Positions 7,832-15,740 of a stretch of 64,000 bases of DNA are shown here, piece by piece (the stretch's first letter is position 1; every line of letters begins with the position of its first letter). The notes under the pieces were generated by a model. The model did no database searches. It saw only the letters and a program-made list of their open reading frames with translations, and was not told where the DNA came from. Source of the stretch: SZUA-254 sp031379665 (GTDB lineage Bacteria > Bacteroidota > Ignavibacteria > UBA10030 > SZUA-254). The stretch covers positions 15,963 to 79,962 of the forward strand of contig JANNFI010000044.1 in assembly GCA_031379665.1 (NCBI GenBank), written 5' to 3'. The translations under genes were made by a program, and so were the position numbers.

Positions 7832-8602
7832 ATGACGAACAGAATCCTCGCGGTCGTGACATCGATGCTGTGCGCGGCAACCTTCGCCTTTCCCCAGGGC
7901 GACGGGGGGTACGAACCAATACCACCCGCGAAGGCCTCGGCGGGAAAACTCGGCGGCGGAGGCGGTTACACGCCCGGGTGGCTCTTCATGGATGTCGACG
8001 CCCTGAACCAGGAGATCGTGGCGGCCGGTGGCGCCCCGTTTGACGACGGCCGCATCTTCCTCCAGGGCGGCCAGGGATACGCCTACATCCTCCTGGTGGA
8101 GAACCTGAGGGTGGGGGGAATGGGAATGAGCGGCTCACGGTCGACGAGCCGCCTCGAAGTCTCCACGAACGTCCGGAGGGACGTAGATCTGAACGTCGGC
8201 TACGGAGGTGTGACGGTGGAATACACGCTCGCCGTCGTGCCGAGGCTCGACGTCACGATTGGGACGCTGCTCGGCGGCGGGGGAATGAGCCTCACCCTGC
8301 GCAGGGACGAGGGGAGCGCAATGACGTGGGACGATACCTGGGGAGACATTGGCGGCACCGGCGCAGTGACGGAATTCACGAGGAAGATGGACGGCTCATT
8401 CTTCATATACCAGCCGTCAGTGACCGTCGAAGTGGCGCTGCTGCGCTGGCTCGGGATCAGGGCCGGGGTCGGGTACCTTGGCATGGCCGGCGGGAGTTGG
8501 GAGCTGGACGGGCACTACGACCTGCTCGGGGTCCCGGACGGGATCGACGCGAGCGGGTGGATGATCAATGCGGGGATTTACGTCGGGACTTTCATCTACT
8601 AA
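7832..8602 (+). CDS. exported glycine-rich protein of unknown function
   Basis: A 256-aa protein with a clear signal peptide (about residues 1-20, ending near AFAFPQG). The mature part is glycine-rich and rich in beta-type alternation (GYGGVTVEYTLAVVPRLDVTIGT), and the C-terminus ends in aromatic residues (INAGIYVGTFIY), which suggests an outer-membrane or periplasmic beta structure. The ATG at 7832 is chosen because the signal peptide begins there; the longer upstream reading frame runs antisense to nothing useful and through the HD gene. I do not recognise the family. Its stop is followed at once by an 11-bp repeat cluster and the end of a convergent ligase gene. Confidence 0.7.
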   Translation: MTNRILAVVTSMLCAATFAFPQGDGGYEPIPPAKASAGKLGGGGGYTPGWLFMDVDALNQEIVAAGGAPFDDGRIFLQGGQGYAYILLVENLRVGGMGMSGSRSTSRLEVSTNVRRDVDLNVGYGGVTVEYTLAVVPRLDVTIGTLLGGGGMSLTLRRDEGSAMTWDDTWGDIGGTGAVTEFTRKMDGSFFIYQPSVTVEVALLRWLGIRAGVGYLGMAGGSWELDGHYDLLGVPDGIDASGWMINAGIYVGTFIY

Positions 8603-8607
8603 ACCTC

Positions 8608-8651
8608 TACTGATATTCTCCAGATTTTCTATTGAATTTCTATTGATGCTT
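8608..8651. repeat. four 11-bp direct repeats, xRTTGANTTTC family
   Basis: Four in-register 11-mers, TACTGATATTC, TCCAGATTTTC, TATTGAATTTC and TATTGATGCTT, fill the gap between two convergent genes. The last unit runs into the 3' end of the ligase coding sequence. They resemble the larger array at 36856-36932. The first two units are degenerate. Confidence 0.6.
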
Positions 8652-10346
8652 CCGGCTTTCGCTGAACTGGACGCTCTTCCAGCCGGCGAAGAGCGGTTTG
8701 AGCCTGGATCGCTGGTACTTCCCGGTGGACGTCACCGGGATGTCATCGCCGAAGAGAACCACCTTCGGGCATTTCTGGAATGAGAACACCTTCCGACACT
8801 CCGTGATCACCTGGTCCGCGCTGATCCCCGAATTGTCCGCGCGCTGGATGTAGGCGCCGATTTCCTCACCGTACCAGTCGTTCTCAAATCCCACCGCAAG
8901 CCCCGCCCTCACCCCGGGGATGTTCATCAACACCTCGTCGATCTCGAACGGGGAGATGTTCGTCCCGCCCCGGATGATCAACTCCTTGAGCCTCCCCGTG
9001 ATGAAGAAGAACGGCCTTCCTCCGGCGTCCCTGACGAAAAACCCCTCGTCGCCGCTCCTGAACCACCCGTGACGGAACGTGGCTTCGTTCACCTCCCGCT
9101 CTGCGAAATATTCACGCATCACATTGTGACCCCTGATCACGATCTCGCCGCGAGCCGTCTCCGGGAGCGCGTTCCCGGAAGCGTCGTGGATCGCCATTTC
9201 ATTGACGGGGAGCGGGACGCCGATGGAAGGGAAGCCGAACTCCCTCATCCATCTCGCGTGTTCGCCGGCGCTCAGATCCACGGGAAGGAAGCAGGCATAG
9301 CAGGTGGTCTCCGAGAGGCCGTACCCGTGGATGATCGGGATGCCGAAGGTCGCTTCGAAATTCGTCGCGAGCTCGCACGTGAGCGGCCCTGCGCCGCAGA
9401 TGATGTGCCGGAAACGGGTGAGGTCGAGGTCCGCGGGGATCGGGCCGGCGTGAAGGAGGAATTGGAGCAGCGTCGGTACGACGCTCGCCACGCCGACGCC
9501 CTCGCGCGCGAGGGTGCTGAAGAATTCGTCGGTATGGAATTTCCGCCTCAGGACGACCGAGCCGCCATACCAGAGCGGCGTCGCCAGCGTCACGACGATC
9601 CCGTTCACGTGGTGGATCGGGAGGACGCACAGCATCCGTTCTCCGGGTTCCATGCCGTGCCACTGCGCGATCGCCATCGCGTCGACGAGGAGGTTGTACT
9701 GGACGAGGAAGACTCCCTTGGGATGTCCCGTCGTGCCCGAGGTATAGACGATCAGCGCGTCGTCCCCCGGGAGGACTTCGGGCAGCTCATCTGAATAATC
9801 GATCGGGAGGTCGCTCTCTTCCGCGAGCGCGTCCTCGAAAGCGCGGTCCGTGCCTCCAACCACAATGACCTTCATCCCGCCGGGGACTCCGGCGGGGAGG
9901 TTTTCTATCCTCGCGGCGAATTCAGTCCTGACGAAGGCCAGTCGGGCCGCGGAGTTCGAGAGGATGTATTCGATCCGACGGTCGTCCTCGCCGACGTTCA
10001 CCGGCACGACGACCGCGCCCAGGCACCAGCAGGCAAGATACTGGACGACGGTATCGGCGTGGTTATAGGCGACGGTGGCGACCCGGTCGCCCCTCCGGAC
10101 TCCCATCCTGAGGAGGAAGTGCGCGGTCCGGCACGCCTCCCGGTAGATCCGTTGGTAACTGTAGACCGTTCTCTCGCCCCCCTCCCCCGCGTGTATCAGG
10201 TAGGGCTTGTCGGGGGTTTCGGACGCCCTATGGCGAAGCAGGGAGGGGATGGTGGTGAAGAGGGTCAGGTGGCGGTCCGGCGGTAGATTGCCGACGCTCC
10301 TGGCGTGTTTGATCCTTTCGTCGAGAGGGGAATCGTGAGGATCCAT
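8640..10346 (-). CDS. AMP-dependent acyl-CoA synthetase/ligase
   Basis: Adenylate-forming enzyme of 568 aa that activates a carboxylic acid to its acyl-AMP and CoA thioester. The P-loop is YTSGTTGHPKG at residues 201-211, followed by HGYGLSETT and the hinge GRLKELIIRGGTNISPFEID before the C-terminal lid domain. The start is the ATG at 10346. It is the last gene of a minus-strand run that begins with HPPD, 12 bp behind a flavin reductase-like gene. The position suggests an aromatic or short-chain acid from aromatic amino acid breakdown, but the substrate cannot be read from the sequence; a long-chain fatty acid ligase is equally possible. Confidence 0.88.
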   Translation of the reverse strand: MDPHDSPLDERIKHARSVGNLPPDRHLTLFTTIPSLLRHRASETPDKPYLIHAGEGGERTVYSYQRIYREACRTAHFLLRMGVRRGDRVATVAYNHADTVVQYLACWCLGAVVVPVNVGEDDRRIEYILSNSAARLAFVRTEFAARIENLPAGVPGGMKVIVVGGTDRAFEDALAEESDLPIDYSDELPEVLPGDDALIVYTSGTTGHPKGVFLVQYNLLVDAMAIAQWHGMEPGERMLCVLPIHHVNGIVVTLATPLWYGGSVVLRRKFHTDEFFSTLAREGVGVASVVPTLLQFLLHAGPIPADLDLTRFRHIICGAGPLTCELATNFEATFGIPIIHGYGLSETTCYACFLPVDLSAGEHARWMREFGFPSIGVPLPVNEMAIHDASGNALPETARGEIVIRGHNVMREYFAEREVNEATFRHGWFRSGDEGFFVRDAGGRPFFFITGRLKELIIRGGTNISPFEIDEVLMNIPGVRAGLAVGFENDWYGEEIGAYIQRADNSGISADQVITECRKVFSFQKCPKVVLFGDDIPVTSTGKYQRSRLKPLFAGWKSVQFSESRKHQ

Positions 10347-10358
10347 CGGGCGGCCGGC

Positions 10359-10985
10359 TTACCCGGCCTTGACTTCCATCCCCGGACGAGGAAGGTCGAA
10401 GATGTCGGTGGTGCGGCAGTACTGTGGTCCGCCCATGCGCCCGACCGGTTTGAGGACCTTCGGGTCGATCCGGAAATTATCAATGACCTCGTCGGCCACG
10501 TGGAAGAGGAGCACTTCGCCGAAGATCGTGCTGCCGCATCCCGGCCCGCCGTTCCCGAAATGGACAACCTGTACAAGCCGGCATTCCATCCGGATCCGCG
10601 ATTCCCCCACCAGGGGGGGGCGGACGAGCGTGGCCGGGAGGGGGGTGAGGCCGGAGACCTGGAACTCGTTCACATCCGGCGGGAAATCTTCCGAACAACG
10701 GTTCATCTGAGGCGTGAAGTCCTCGGAGACCACGTTGATCACGAATTCCCTGGTCGCCTCGATGTTGCCAAGCGTATCCTTGACGTGGCCGTCGCCGCGC
10801 ACCACGGTCGAGAAGAGCACGATCGGGGGGTTCGAGCAAACGGCGTTGAAAAAGCTGAAGGGGGCCAGGTTCGGCACCCCGGCCGCGGACACGGTCGAGA
10901 CCAGCGCGATCGGCCTCGGAACGACCGATCCGATCAGGATCTTGTAGATGTCCTTATGCGACTGTTGTTTCGGGTCGATGAGCAC
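10359..10985 (-). CDS. flavin reductase-like FMN-binding protein
   Basis: A 208-aa split-barrel flavoprotein (flavin reductase domain, DIM6/NTAB family). The N-terminus IGSVVPRPIALVSTVSAAGVPNLAPFSFFNAVCSNPP is typical of this family, including the serine/asparagine-rich flavin contact region (given here as positions about 18-55). It starts at GTG 10985. These proteins pass electrons from NAD(P)H to flavin or bind FMN for oxygenases; in this operon it sits between homogentisate dioxygenase and an acyl-CoA ligase. Homologues next to hmgA occur in other bacteria, but the role is not established. Confidence 0.82.
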   Translation of the reverse strand: MLIDPKQQSHKDIYKILIGSVVPRPIALVSTVSAAGVPNLAPFSFFNAVCSNPPIVLFSTVVRGDGHVKDTLGNIEATREFVINVVSEDFTPQMNRCSEDFPPDVNEFQVSGLTPLPATLVRPPLVGESRIRMECRLVQVVHFGNGGPGCGSTIFGEVLLFHVADEVIDNFRIDPKVLKPVGRMGGPQYCRTTDIFDLPRPGMEVKAG

Positions 10986-11027
10986 GGGGTTCCCTGGAAT
11001 AGGTGGTTCGAAAATCGGAGGGTCGGA

Positions 11028-12131
11028 TTATTTCTTCTCCATCCAGCTCTTCCAGTACTCCTTCCACTCGGCCTTCCCGCCGGCGGGGAGGACGTGCATC
11101 GGGTTGAGCCCGTCGAGCATCACCGCGTATTCGTCGGTATGCGTCTTCGTCCCCTGGTTTTTCAGCGCCTTCGGGTGCGGACCGTGGTGGATGCCGCGCG
11201 GATGGAGGGTCACCATCCCGGCCGTGATATTGTCGCGGCTGAAGAAATTTCCGTCGTGGTAGAAGATGAACTCGTCATAGTCGGTGTTGCGGTGGAAGAA
11301 CGGCACCTTGAGGGCCTCCGGGTCCTCCTCGAGGGGTCGCGGGAGGAAGCTGCACACCACCGCGCCTTTCGTGACGAACGTGCTGTGGGCGCTCGGGGGG
11401 AGATGTGCCCGGTGGCTCATGATCGGGCGGATGTCGTCCATGTTGATCTTCCAGGCCGTCAGGTCGCCCTTCCAGCCGACCACGTCGATCGGGTTGAAGG
11501 GGTAGAAGATCGATGAGAATTCGTTCCCGACCTTGATTCTGATCTCCCACTCCTTGCGGTCCTTCAGGTTCGGTTTCGGCTCGGGCGTCGTGATCACGGC
11601 GGGATCGTACAGCGCGTGCTGTCCGATGAGCCCCTTCTCCGGCTGTTCGAATTCAGTCGCCGATTCCATGATCAGGAAGAAATTGTCCTTCGTCTTCGGG
11701 ATGACCCGGTAGGTGACGGCGCGGGGGATGACGATGTAGTCGCCCTTCCTGAACTCGAGCGGGCCGAAGTCGGTTTCGATCGTCCCCTCGCCCCGGTGGA
11801 CGAAGTAGAGTTCGTCGCCGTCGGCGTTGCGGAAGTAGAACGGCATCGGTTTGCTCCGGCGAGAGACCGAGACCACGATGTCGTCGTTGCCGATGAACGC
11901 GACGGGTGACCCCTTCGGGTCGGTCAGGTCGGTCGGTTTGAGCTTGTTGCAGTCGATGCAGTGGGGGCGGAGTTTTCCCTCGAACCGGATCCAGGCCGTC
12001 GGCGGATTGGCATGGTAGAGGTGCGCCGATTTCCCGAAGAATCCCTTCCGGCCGTGCTCCTCTTCGTAGGTCCCCTTCGGGAGCCCCACGTGGGCCTGCT
12101 TCGCGGTCTTTCCTTTCTGCAGTGGAAACAT
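11028..12131 (-). CDS. hmgA: homogentisate 1,2-dioxygenase
   Basis: Opens the ring of homogentisate to maleylacetoacetate using Fe(II) and O2. The 367-aa cupin protein has the iron site of the family: His280 in FFHRN, Glu287 in DYDEFIF and a His in GIHHGPHP (315-316). It is shorter than the roughly 440-aa animal and Pseudomonas enzymes, as in the short bacterial branch. It starts at ATG 12131. It lies in the order HPPD, FAH, HGD, which confirms the tyrosine catabolic role. No maleylacetoacetate isomerase gene is present nearby. Confidence 0.9.
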   Translation of the reverse strand: MFPLQKGKTAKQAHVGLPKGTYEEEHGRKGFFGKSAHLYHANPPTAWIRFEGKLRPHCIDCNKLKPTDLTDPKGSPVAFIGNDDIVVSVSRRSKPMPFYFRNADGDELYFVHRGEGTIETDFGPLEFRKGDYIVIPRAVTYRVIPKTKDNFFLIMESATEFEQPEKGLIGQHALYDPAVITTPEPKPNLKDRKEWEIRIKVGNEFSSIFYPFNPIDVVGWKGDLTAWKINMDDIRPIMSHRAHLPPSAHSTFVTKGAVVCSFLPRPLEEDPEALKVPFFHRNTDYDEFIFYHDGNFFSRDNITAGMVTLHPRGIHHGPHPKALKNQGTKTHTDEYAVMLDGLNPMHVLPAGGKAEWKEYWKSWMEKK

Positions 12132-12171
12132 GTGATGACCTCTCTTCTGATGGTGGAATGAATTTTTGCAG

Positions 12172-13161
12172 TTACGGCCGGACGACCGTGTTGGTGAGCG
12201 TCCCGATGCCGTCGATCTCCAGTTCGATGACGTCGCCCGGCTTCACCCAGCGGTCCAGCTCGAGTCCGCACCCGCCGGCCACGGTCCCCGAGCCGATCAG
12301 GTCGCCGGGGTGGAGGGTCTCGTCCATCGACGCGAATTCGATCATCCTTTCGAAACGGTGGTGCATCGACCCGGAGTTTCCCTCGGACCACGTTTCGCCG
12401 TTGATGCGGGCGGACATCCGAAGATTGTACGGGTCGGGGATCTCGTCGGTCGTCACCAGGACCGGACCGATCGCCGTTGCGAAATCCTTCCCTTTCGCGG
12501 GGCCGAGGCGCACCTTCATCTCGGCGCGCTGCATGTCGCGGGCGCTGAAATCGTTCATGACGGTGAAGCCCGCCACGTGCTCCATCGCCTTCGCGGCCGG
12601 GATGTTGCGTCCCTCCCTGCCGATGACGATCGCCAGCTCCAGCTCATAGTCGAGTTTCTCGGTGAAGGAGGGCCACACGACGGGGTCGCCGGGACCGATG
12701 ATGCTCTGGTGGTTCCCCTTATAGTAGACGGGAAACTTGTACCATTCCTCCGGCATCGGCTCGCCCCGCTTCTCAAAACCCTTCTTCACGTGCCCTTCGA
12801 ACGCGAAGAAATCCCTCATCGAGGTCGGCCGGGGCAGCGGGGCGAGGAGGCGGACCTCCCCGGGTGCAAAGACGAGCCGTTCGGCGTTCGCTCCGGTCAG
12901 GGCCGTGGGGGTTCCGGATACCTCATCCAGGTGTGCGAGCGTCGCCCGGGCGAACGTCGCCGAGGTGTCGCCGCCCCTGAGGTATCCCAGCATATCGGGG
13001 GGGACAATCGCTTCAGCGAGCCGGTATGGCCGGGCCTCGCCCTTGCGGCCGAGGTGCCAGGCGCAGGCGGAGTTGAGGTCAGCGATGCCTCCCGGCACGA
13101 TGGCGCCCAACCGCCGGTGCCTGCCCAGGAGCGTTGAAACTTCAAACGTGCAGAGGCGCAT
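12172..13161 (-). CDS. fah: fumarylacetoacetate hydrolase family protein
   Basis: Cleaves fumarylacetoacetate to fumarate and acetoacetate, the last step of the homogentisate route. The 329-aa protein shows the metal-binding LDYELELAIVIG (Glu-x-Glu) and the VMNDFSARDMQ segment of the FAH superfamily, and is intermediate in length between bacterial FAH-like hydratases and true fumarylacetoacetase. Its placement between HPPD (8 bp gap) and HGD makes fumarylacetoacetase the best call over other FAH-superfamily activities. Starts at ATG 13161. Confidence 0.88.
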   Translation of the reverse strand: MRLCTFEVSTLLGRHRRLGAIVPGGIADLNSACAWHLGRKGEARPYRLAEAIVPPDMLGYLRGGDTSATFARATLAHLDEVSGTPTALTGANAERLVFAPGEVRLLAPLPRPTSMRDFFAFEGHVKKGFEKRGEPMPEEWYKFPVYYKGNHQSIIGPGDPVVWPSFTEKLDYELELAIVIGREGRNIPAAKAMEHVAGFTVMNDFSARDMQRAEMKVRLGPAKGKDFATAIGPVLVTTDEIPDPYNLRMSARINGETWSEGNSGSMHHRFERMIEFASMDETLHPGDLIGSGTVAGGCGLELDRWVKPGDVIELEIDGIGTLTNTVVRP

Positions 13162-13169
13162 CGCGGATC

Positions 13170-14306
13170 CTAGAGGTTTCCGCGGAGCTCTTGCTCGCGC
13201 TCGATCGACTCGAAGAGGGCCTTGAAATTCCCCTTCCCGAAGCTCCGACTCCCCTTGCGCTGGATGATCTCGAAGAAGAGCGTCGGGCGGTCCTCGACCG
13301 GCTTGGTGAAGATCTGGAGCATGTAACCCTCATCGTCGCGGTCCACCAGGATCCCGAGGTTCTTCAGCTGGTCGATCGGCTCGTCAATCCTGCCGACCCG
13401 GGACTGGAGTTCGTCGTAATAGGTCGAGGGGATCCGAAGGAACTCGACGCCGTGCGAGCGGAGCGCTCCGACCGACGCGAGGATGTCGTCAGTAGCCATC
13501 GCGATGTGCTGTACACCGGGGGAACGGTAGTACTCCAGGTATTCCTCGATCTGCGATTTCCTGCGTCCGGGCGCCGGCTCATTGATGGGGAACTTGATCC
13601 GCTCATTGCCGTTGGTCATCACCTTCGACATCAGCGCGGAATACTCAGTCGAAATATCAGCGTCGTCGAAGTGTTTGAACATCCGGAATCCCATCGCGTT
13701 CATGTAGAAATCGACCCATCGGTTCATCGCGCCGAGCTCCACGTTTCCGACGCAGTGATCGACGAACTTGAGGCCGACCGGCCTCGCGACGTCGTCCTGT
13801 TCAGTGACGGCGCGGTAGCCGGGAAGGAAGACGCCCTTGTAGTTCTTTCGCTCGACGAAGGTATGGATGGTGTCGCCGTAGATCGCGATCGCCGATTTGA
13901 CCACCTCTCCCGATTCATCGCTGAAGACGGTCGGTTCCAGTATCCCCTTCGCGCCCCTGAGGGTCGTCTCGCGGTACGCCGACGTCGCGTCGTCCACCCA
14001 GAGGGCGAGGTCGCGTACCCCGTCGCCGTGGAGCGAGACGTGTTCCGAGACCGGATGCGCCGCCTGTAGCGACGTGGTGAGGACCAACCGGATCTTGCCC
14101 TGCTGCAACACGTAGGACGCCCGGTCGCGTACCCCCGTCTCGAGGCCGGCATACGCGACAAGGGAGAACCCGAACGCCGAACGGTAGTAGTAGGCGCTCT
14201 GCCTGGCGTTCCCGACGTAGAACTCGATGTAGTCGGTCCCGTTGATGGGGAGGAAATCGTCGGTTGCCGGGTTTGTTACGGGCTGTGTCACTGGCTGCCT
14301 TGGCAT
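13170..14306 (-). CDS. hpd: 4-hydroxyphenylpyruvate dioxygenase
   Basis: Converts 4-hydroxyphenylpyruvate to homogentisate with Fe(II) and O2. The 378-aa two-VOC-domain protein contains the iron ligands: His in VDHCVGN, His in GVQHIAMAT and Glu in LFFEIIQR, and the C-terminal gate region RKGSRSFGKGNFKALFESIE. The ATG at 14306 starts the first gene of the tyrosine operon. Upstream lies an 86-bp gap carrying 9-bp repeats. The whole protein reads as a normal, intact HPPD. Confidence 0.95.
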   Translation of the reverse strand: MPRQPVTQPVTNPATDDFLPINGTDYIEFYVGNARQSAYYYRSAFGFSLVAYAGLETGVRDRASYVLQQGKIRLVLTTSLQAAHPVSEHVSLHGDGVRDLALWVDDATSAYRETTLRGAKGILEPTVFSDESGEVVKSAIAIYGDTIHTFVERKNYKGVFLPGYRAVTEQDDVARPVGLKFVDHCVGNVELGAMNRWVDFYMNAMGFRMFKHFDDADISTEYSALMSKVMTNGNERIKFPINEPAPGRRKSQIEEYLEYYRSPGVQHIAMATDDILASVGALRSHGVEFLRIPSTYYDELQSRVGRIDEPIDQLKNLGILVDRDDEGYMLQIFTKPVEDRPTLFFEIIQRKGSRSFGKGNFKALFESIEREQELRGNL

Positions 14307-14316
14307 GTGGAATGTC

Positions 14317-14361
14317 CTTTCAGTGCTTTCAGTGCTTGCTGGGCGTGCTGGGCATGCTAGT
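14317..14361. repeat. five 9-bp imperfect repeats upstream of hpd
   Basis: Units CTTTCAGTG, CTTTCAGTG, CTTGCTGGG, CGTGCTGGG and CATGCTAGT follow each other in register on the plus strand. They fill the leader/promoter region of the tyrosine catabolic operon, which is transcribed from the minus strand. No clear -33/-7 pair is visible on the minus strand here. Confidence 0.6.
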
Positions 14362-14392
14362 ATTGATGTTGGCGTGGGACGTCACTGCGTCC

Positions 14393-15508
14393 TCAATCAC
14401 GCCCAGGTTGGCCGGGGGACCCGTCGCCCAGCAGGGCGCCGAGAGCACCGACCGCCGTGGCGTTTTCCTCCGGCGTTCCGACGGTGATCCTGAGGCACCG
14501 GGGGAGGCCGAACCCGCGCAGGGGACGGACGATGACGCCCTGGCGCATCATGCCATTAAATATTCGGTTGACTTCCTCTTCGTCGCGGAGCGCGAACATC
14601 ACAAAATTGGCCCGGGAGGTGGGCGTCTCCAGGCCGAACGACTTCAGGGCACGCGAGAGGTACGCGCGTCCTTCGAGATTGTTGGCGAGGGTGCGCTCCA
14701 CGAACGTGGAGTCATCCAGCGCGGCGAGACCTGCGGCCTGGGACAGTGTGCCCGGCTCGAACGGCAGCTTGACCTTCAAGAGGTTTCCGATCAGTTCGTG
14801 GTGGGCGAAGCCGTACCCGATTCGCAGGCCCGCAAGCCCATAGACTTTCGAGAAGGTGCGCAGCGTAATGACGTTATCGTAGCGATACTTCATCGAGTCG
14901 GGAAAGTCCCCGTCGTCCCGGGCGTACTCCCAGTAGGCCTCATCCAGGATGATCAGCACGCGCTCCGGCACCTTCTTGTAGAAAGAATCGAATTCCTTCC
15001 TGCCGAAGACCGTGCCGGTCGGGTTGTTCGGGTTGGCCAGGTAAATGATCTTGGTCTTTCCGGTGATGGCTCCCGCGATGGCCTCGAGGTCGTAATGCCA
15101 GGCGCGGTACGGGACCGTCCGGTAGGGAACTCCCCGGGATTTCGCGAGGACCTGGAAGCCGATGAACGCCGCCTCGGTCGTCAGGACCTCGTCGTCGTCG
15201 TTCAGGAAGGTCCGGATGATGGTGGACATGATCGCCTCGGAGCCGCTGCCGGCGATCACGTTATCCGGGGAGAGCTTATAGAGTTCCGCGAGCCGGGTCC
15301 GCAGGTCGTGGCCGCCGTTGGGGTAGAGGTGGAGCCCGCCGAAGTGTTGCTGGAGCGCGGCGAGGGCGAGCGGAGAGGGGCCGAACGGATTTTCATTCGA
15401 GGCGAGTTTGATGACCTTCACGAGCCCCAGTTCCCTCCGGACCTCGTCGATTGGCCTGCCGGGGATGTACGGTTGGAGCGTCTCGATATACGGGGGGACG
15501 AGGGACAC
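14393..15508 (-). CDS. hisC: HisC-type aminotransferase (histidinol-phosphate or aromatic)
   Basis: PLP-dependent class I/II aminotransferase of 371 aa. The HisC signature SNENPFGPSP is at residues 37-46 and the Schiff-base Lys221 lies in RTFSKVYGLAGLRIGYG. Most such proteins transfer amino groups to imidazole-acetol phosphate in histidine synthesis, but members of this family also act on tyrosine and phenylalanine. It stands alone from other his genes and directly upstream of the HPPD operon on the same strand, so supply of 4-hydroxyphenylpyruvate from tyrosine is plausible. Starts at GTG 15508. Confidence 0.85.
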   Translation of the reverse strand: MSLVPPYIETLQPYIPGRPIDEVRRELGLVKVIKLASNENPFGPSPLALAALQQHFGGLHLYPNGGHDLRTRLAELYKLSPDNVIAGSGSEAIMSTIIRTFLNDDDEVLTTEAAFIGFQVLAKSRGVPYRTVPYRAWHYDLEAIAGAITGKTKIIYLANPNNPTGTVFGRKEFDSFYKKVPERVLIILDEAYWEYARDDGDFPDSMKYRYDNVITLRTFSKVYGLAGLRIGYGFAHHELIGNLLKVKLPFEPGTLSQAAGLAALDDSTFVERTLANNLEGRAYLSRALKSFGLETPTSRANFVMFALRDEEEVNRIFNGMMRQGVIVRPLRGFGLPRCLRITVGTPEENATAVGALGALLGDGSPGQPGRD

Positions 15509-15635
15509 GTCGCTGAAGGCTGGCTATGCTACGATTCTCATGGAGATAAAAATAGCAAAGCCCACCCTGAAAAACAAACCGTTGCGCGGGTCTCCGGCCG
15601 GTGAGGGAAACCGACTCTGCCGGACGGGCCGACCC

Positions 15636-15666
15636 TTGGATATTCGTGAAAAAATACCTACAATTT
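15636..15666 (+). promoter_or_regulatory. promoter for the 1169-aa outer-membrane-like protein
   Basis: TTG at 15636-15638, 20 bp, TACAATTT at 15659-15666. It lies 75 bp before the ATG at 15741 in the AT-richer region between two divergent genes. Confidence 0.5.
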
Positions 15667-15740
15667 TTATCGCCTGTCCTGCGGAGGTCATTCATCCAAT
15701 AAGGGTACGATTGTCAACCATCGCCGAACCTGACCCACGG

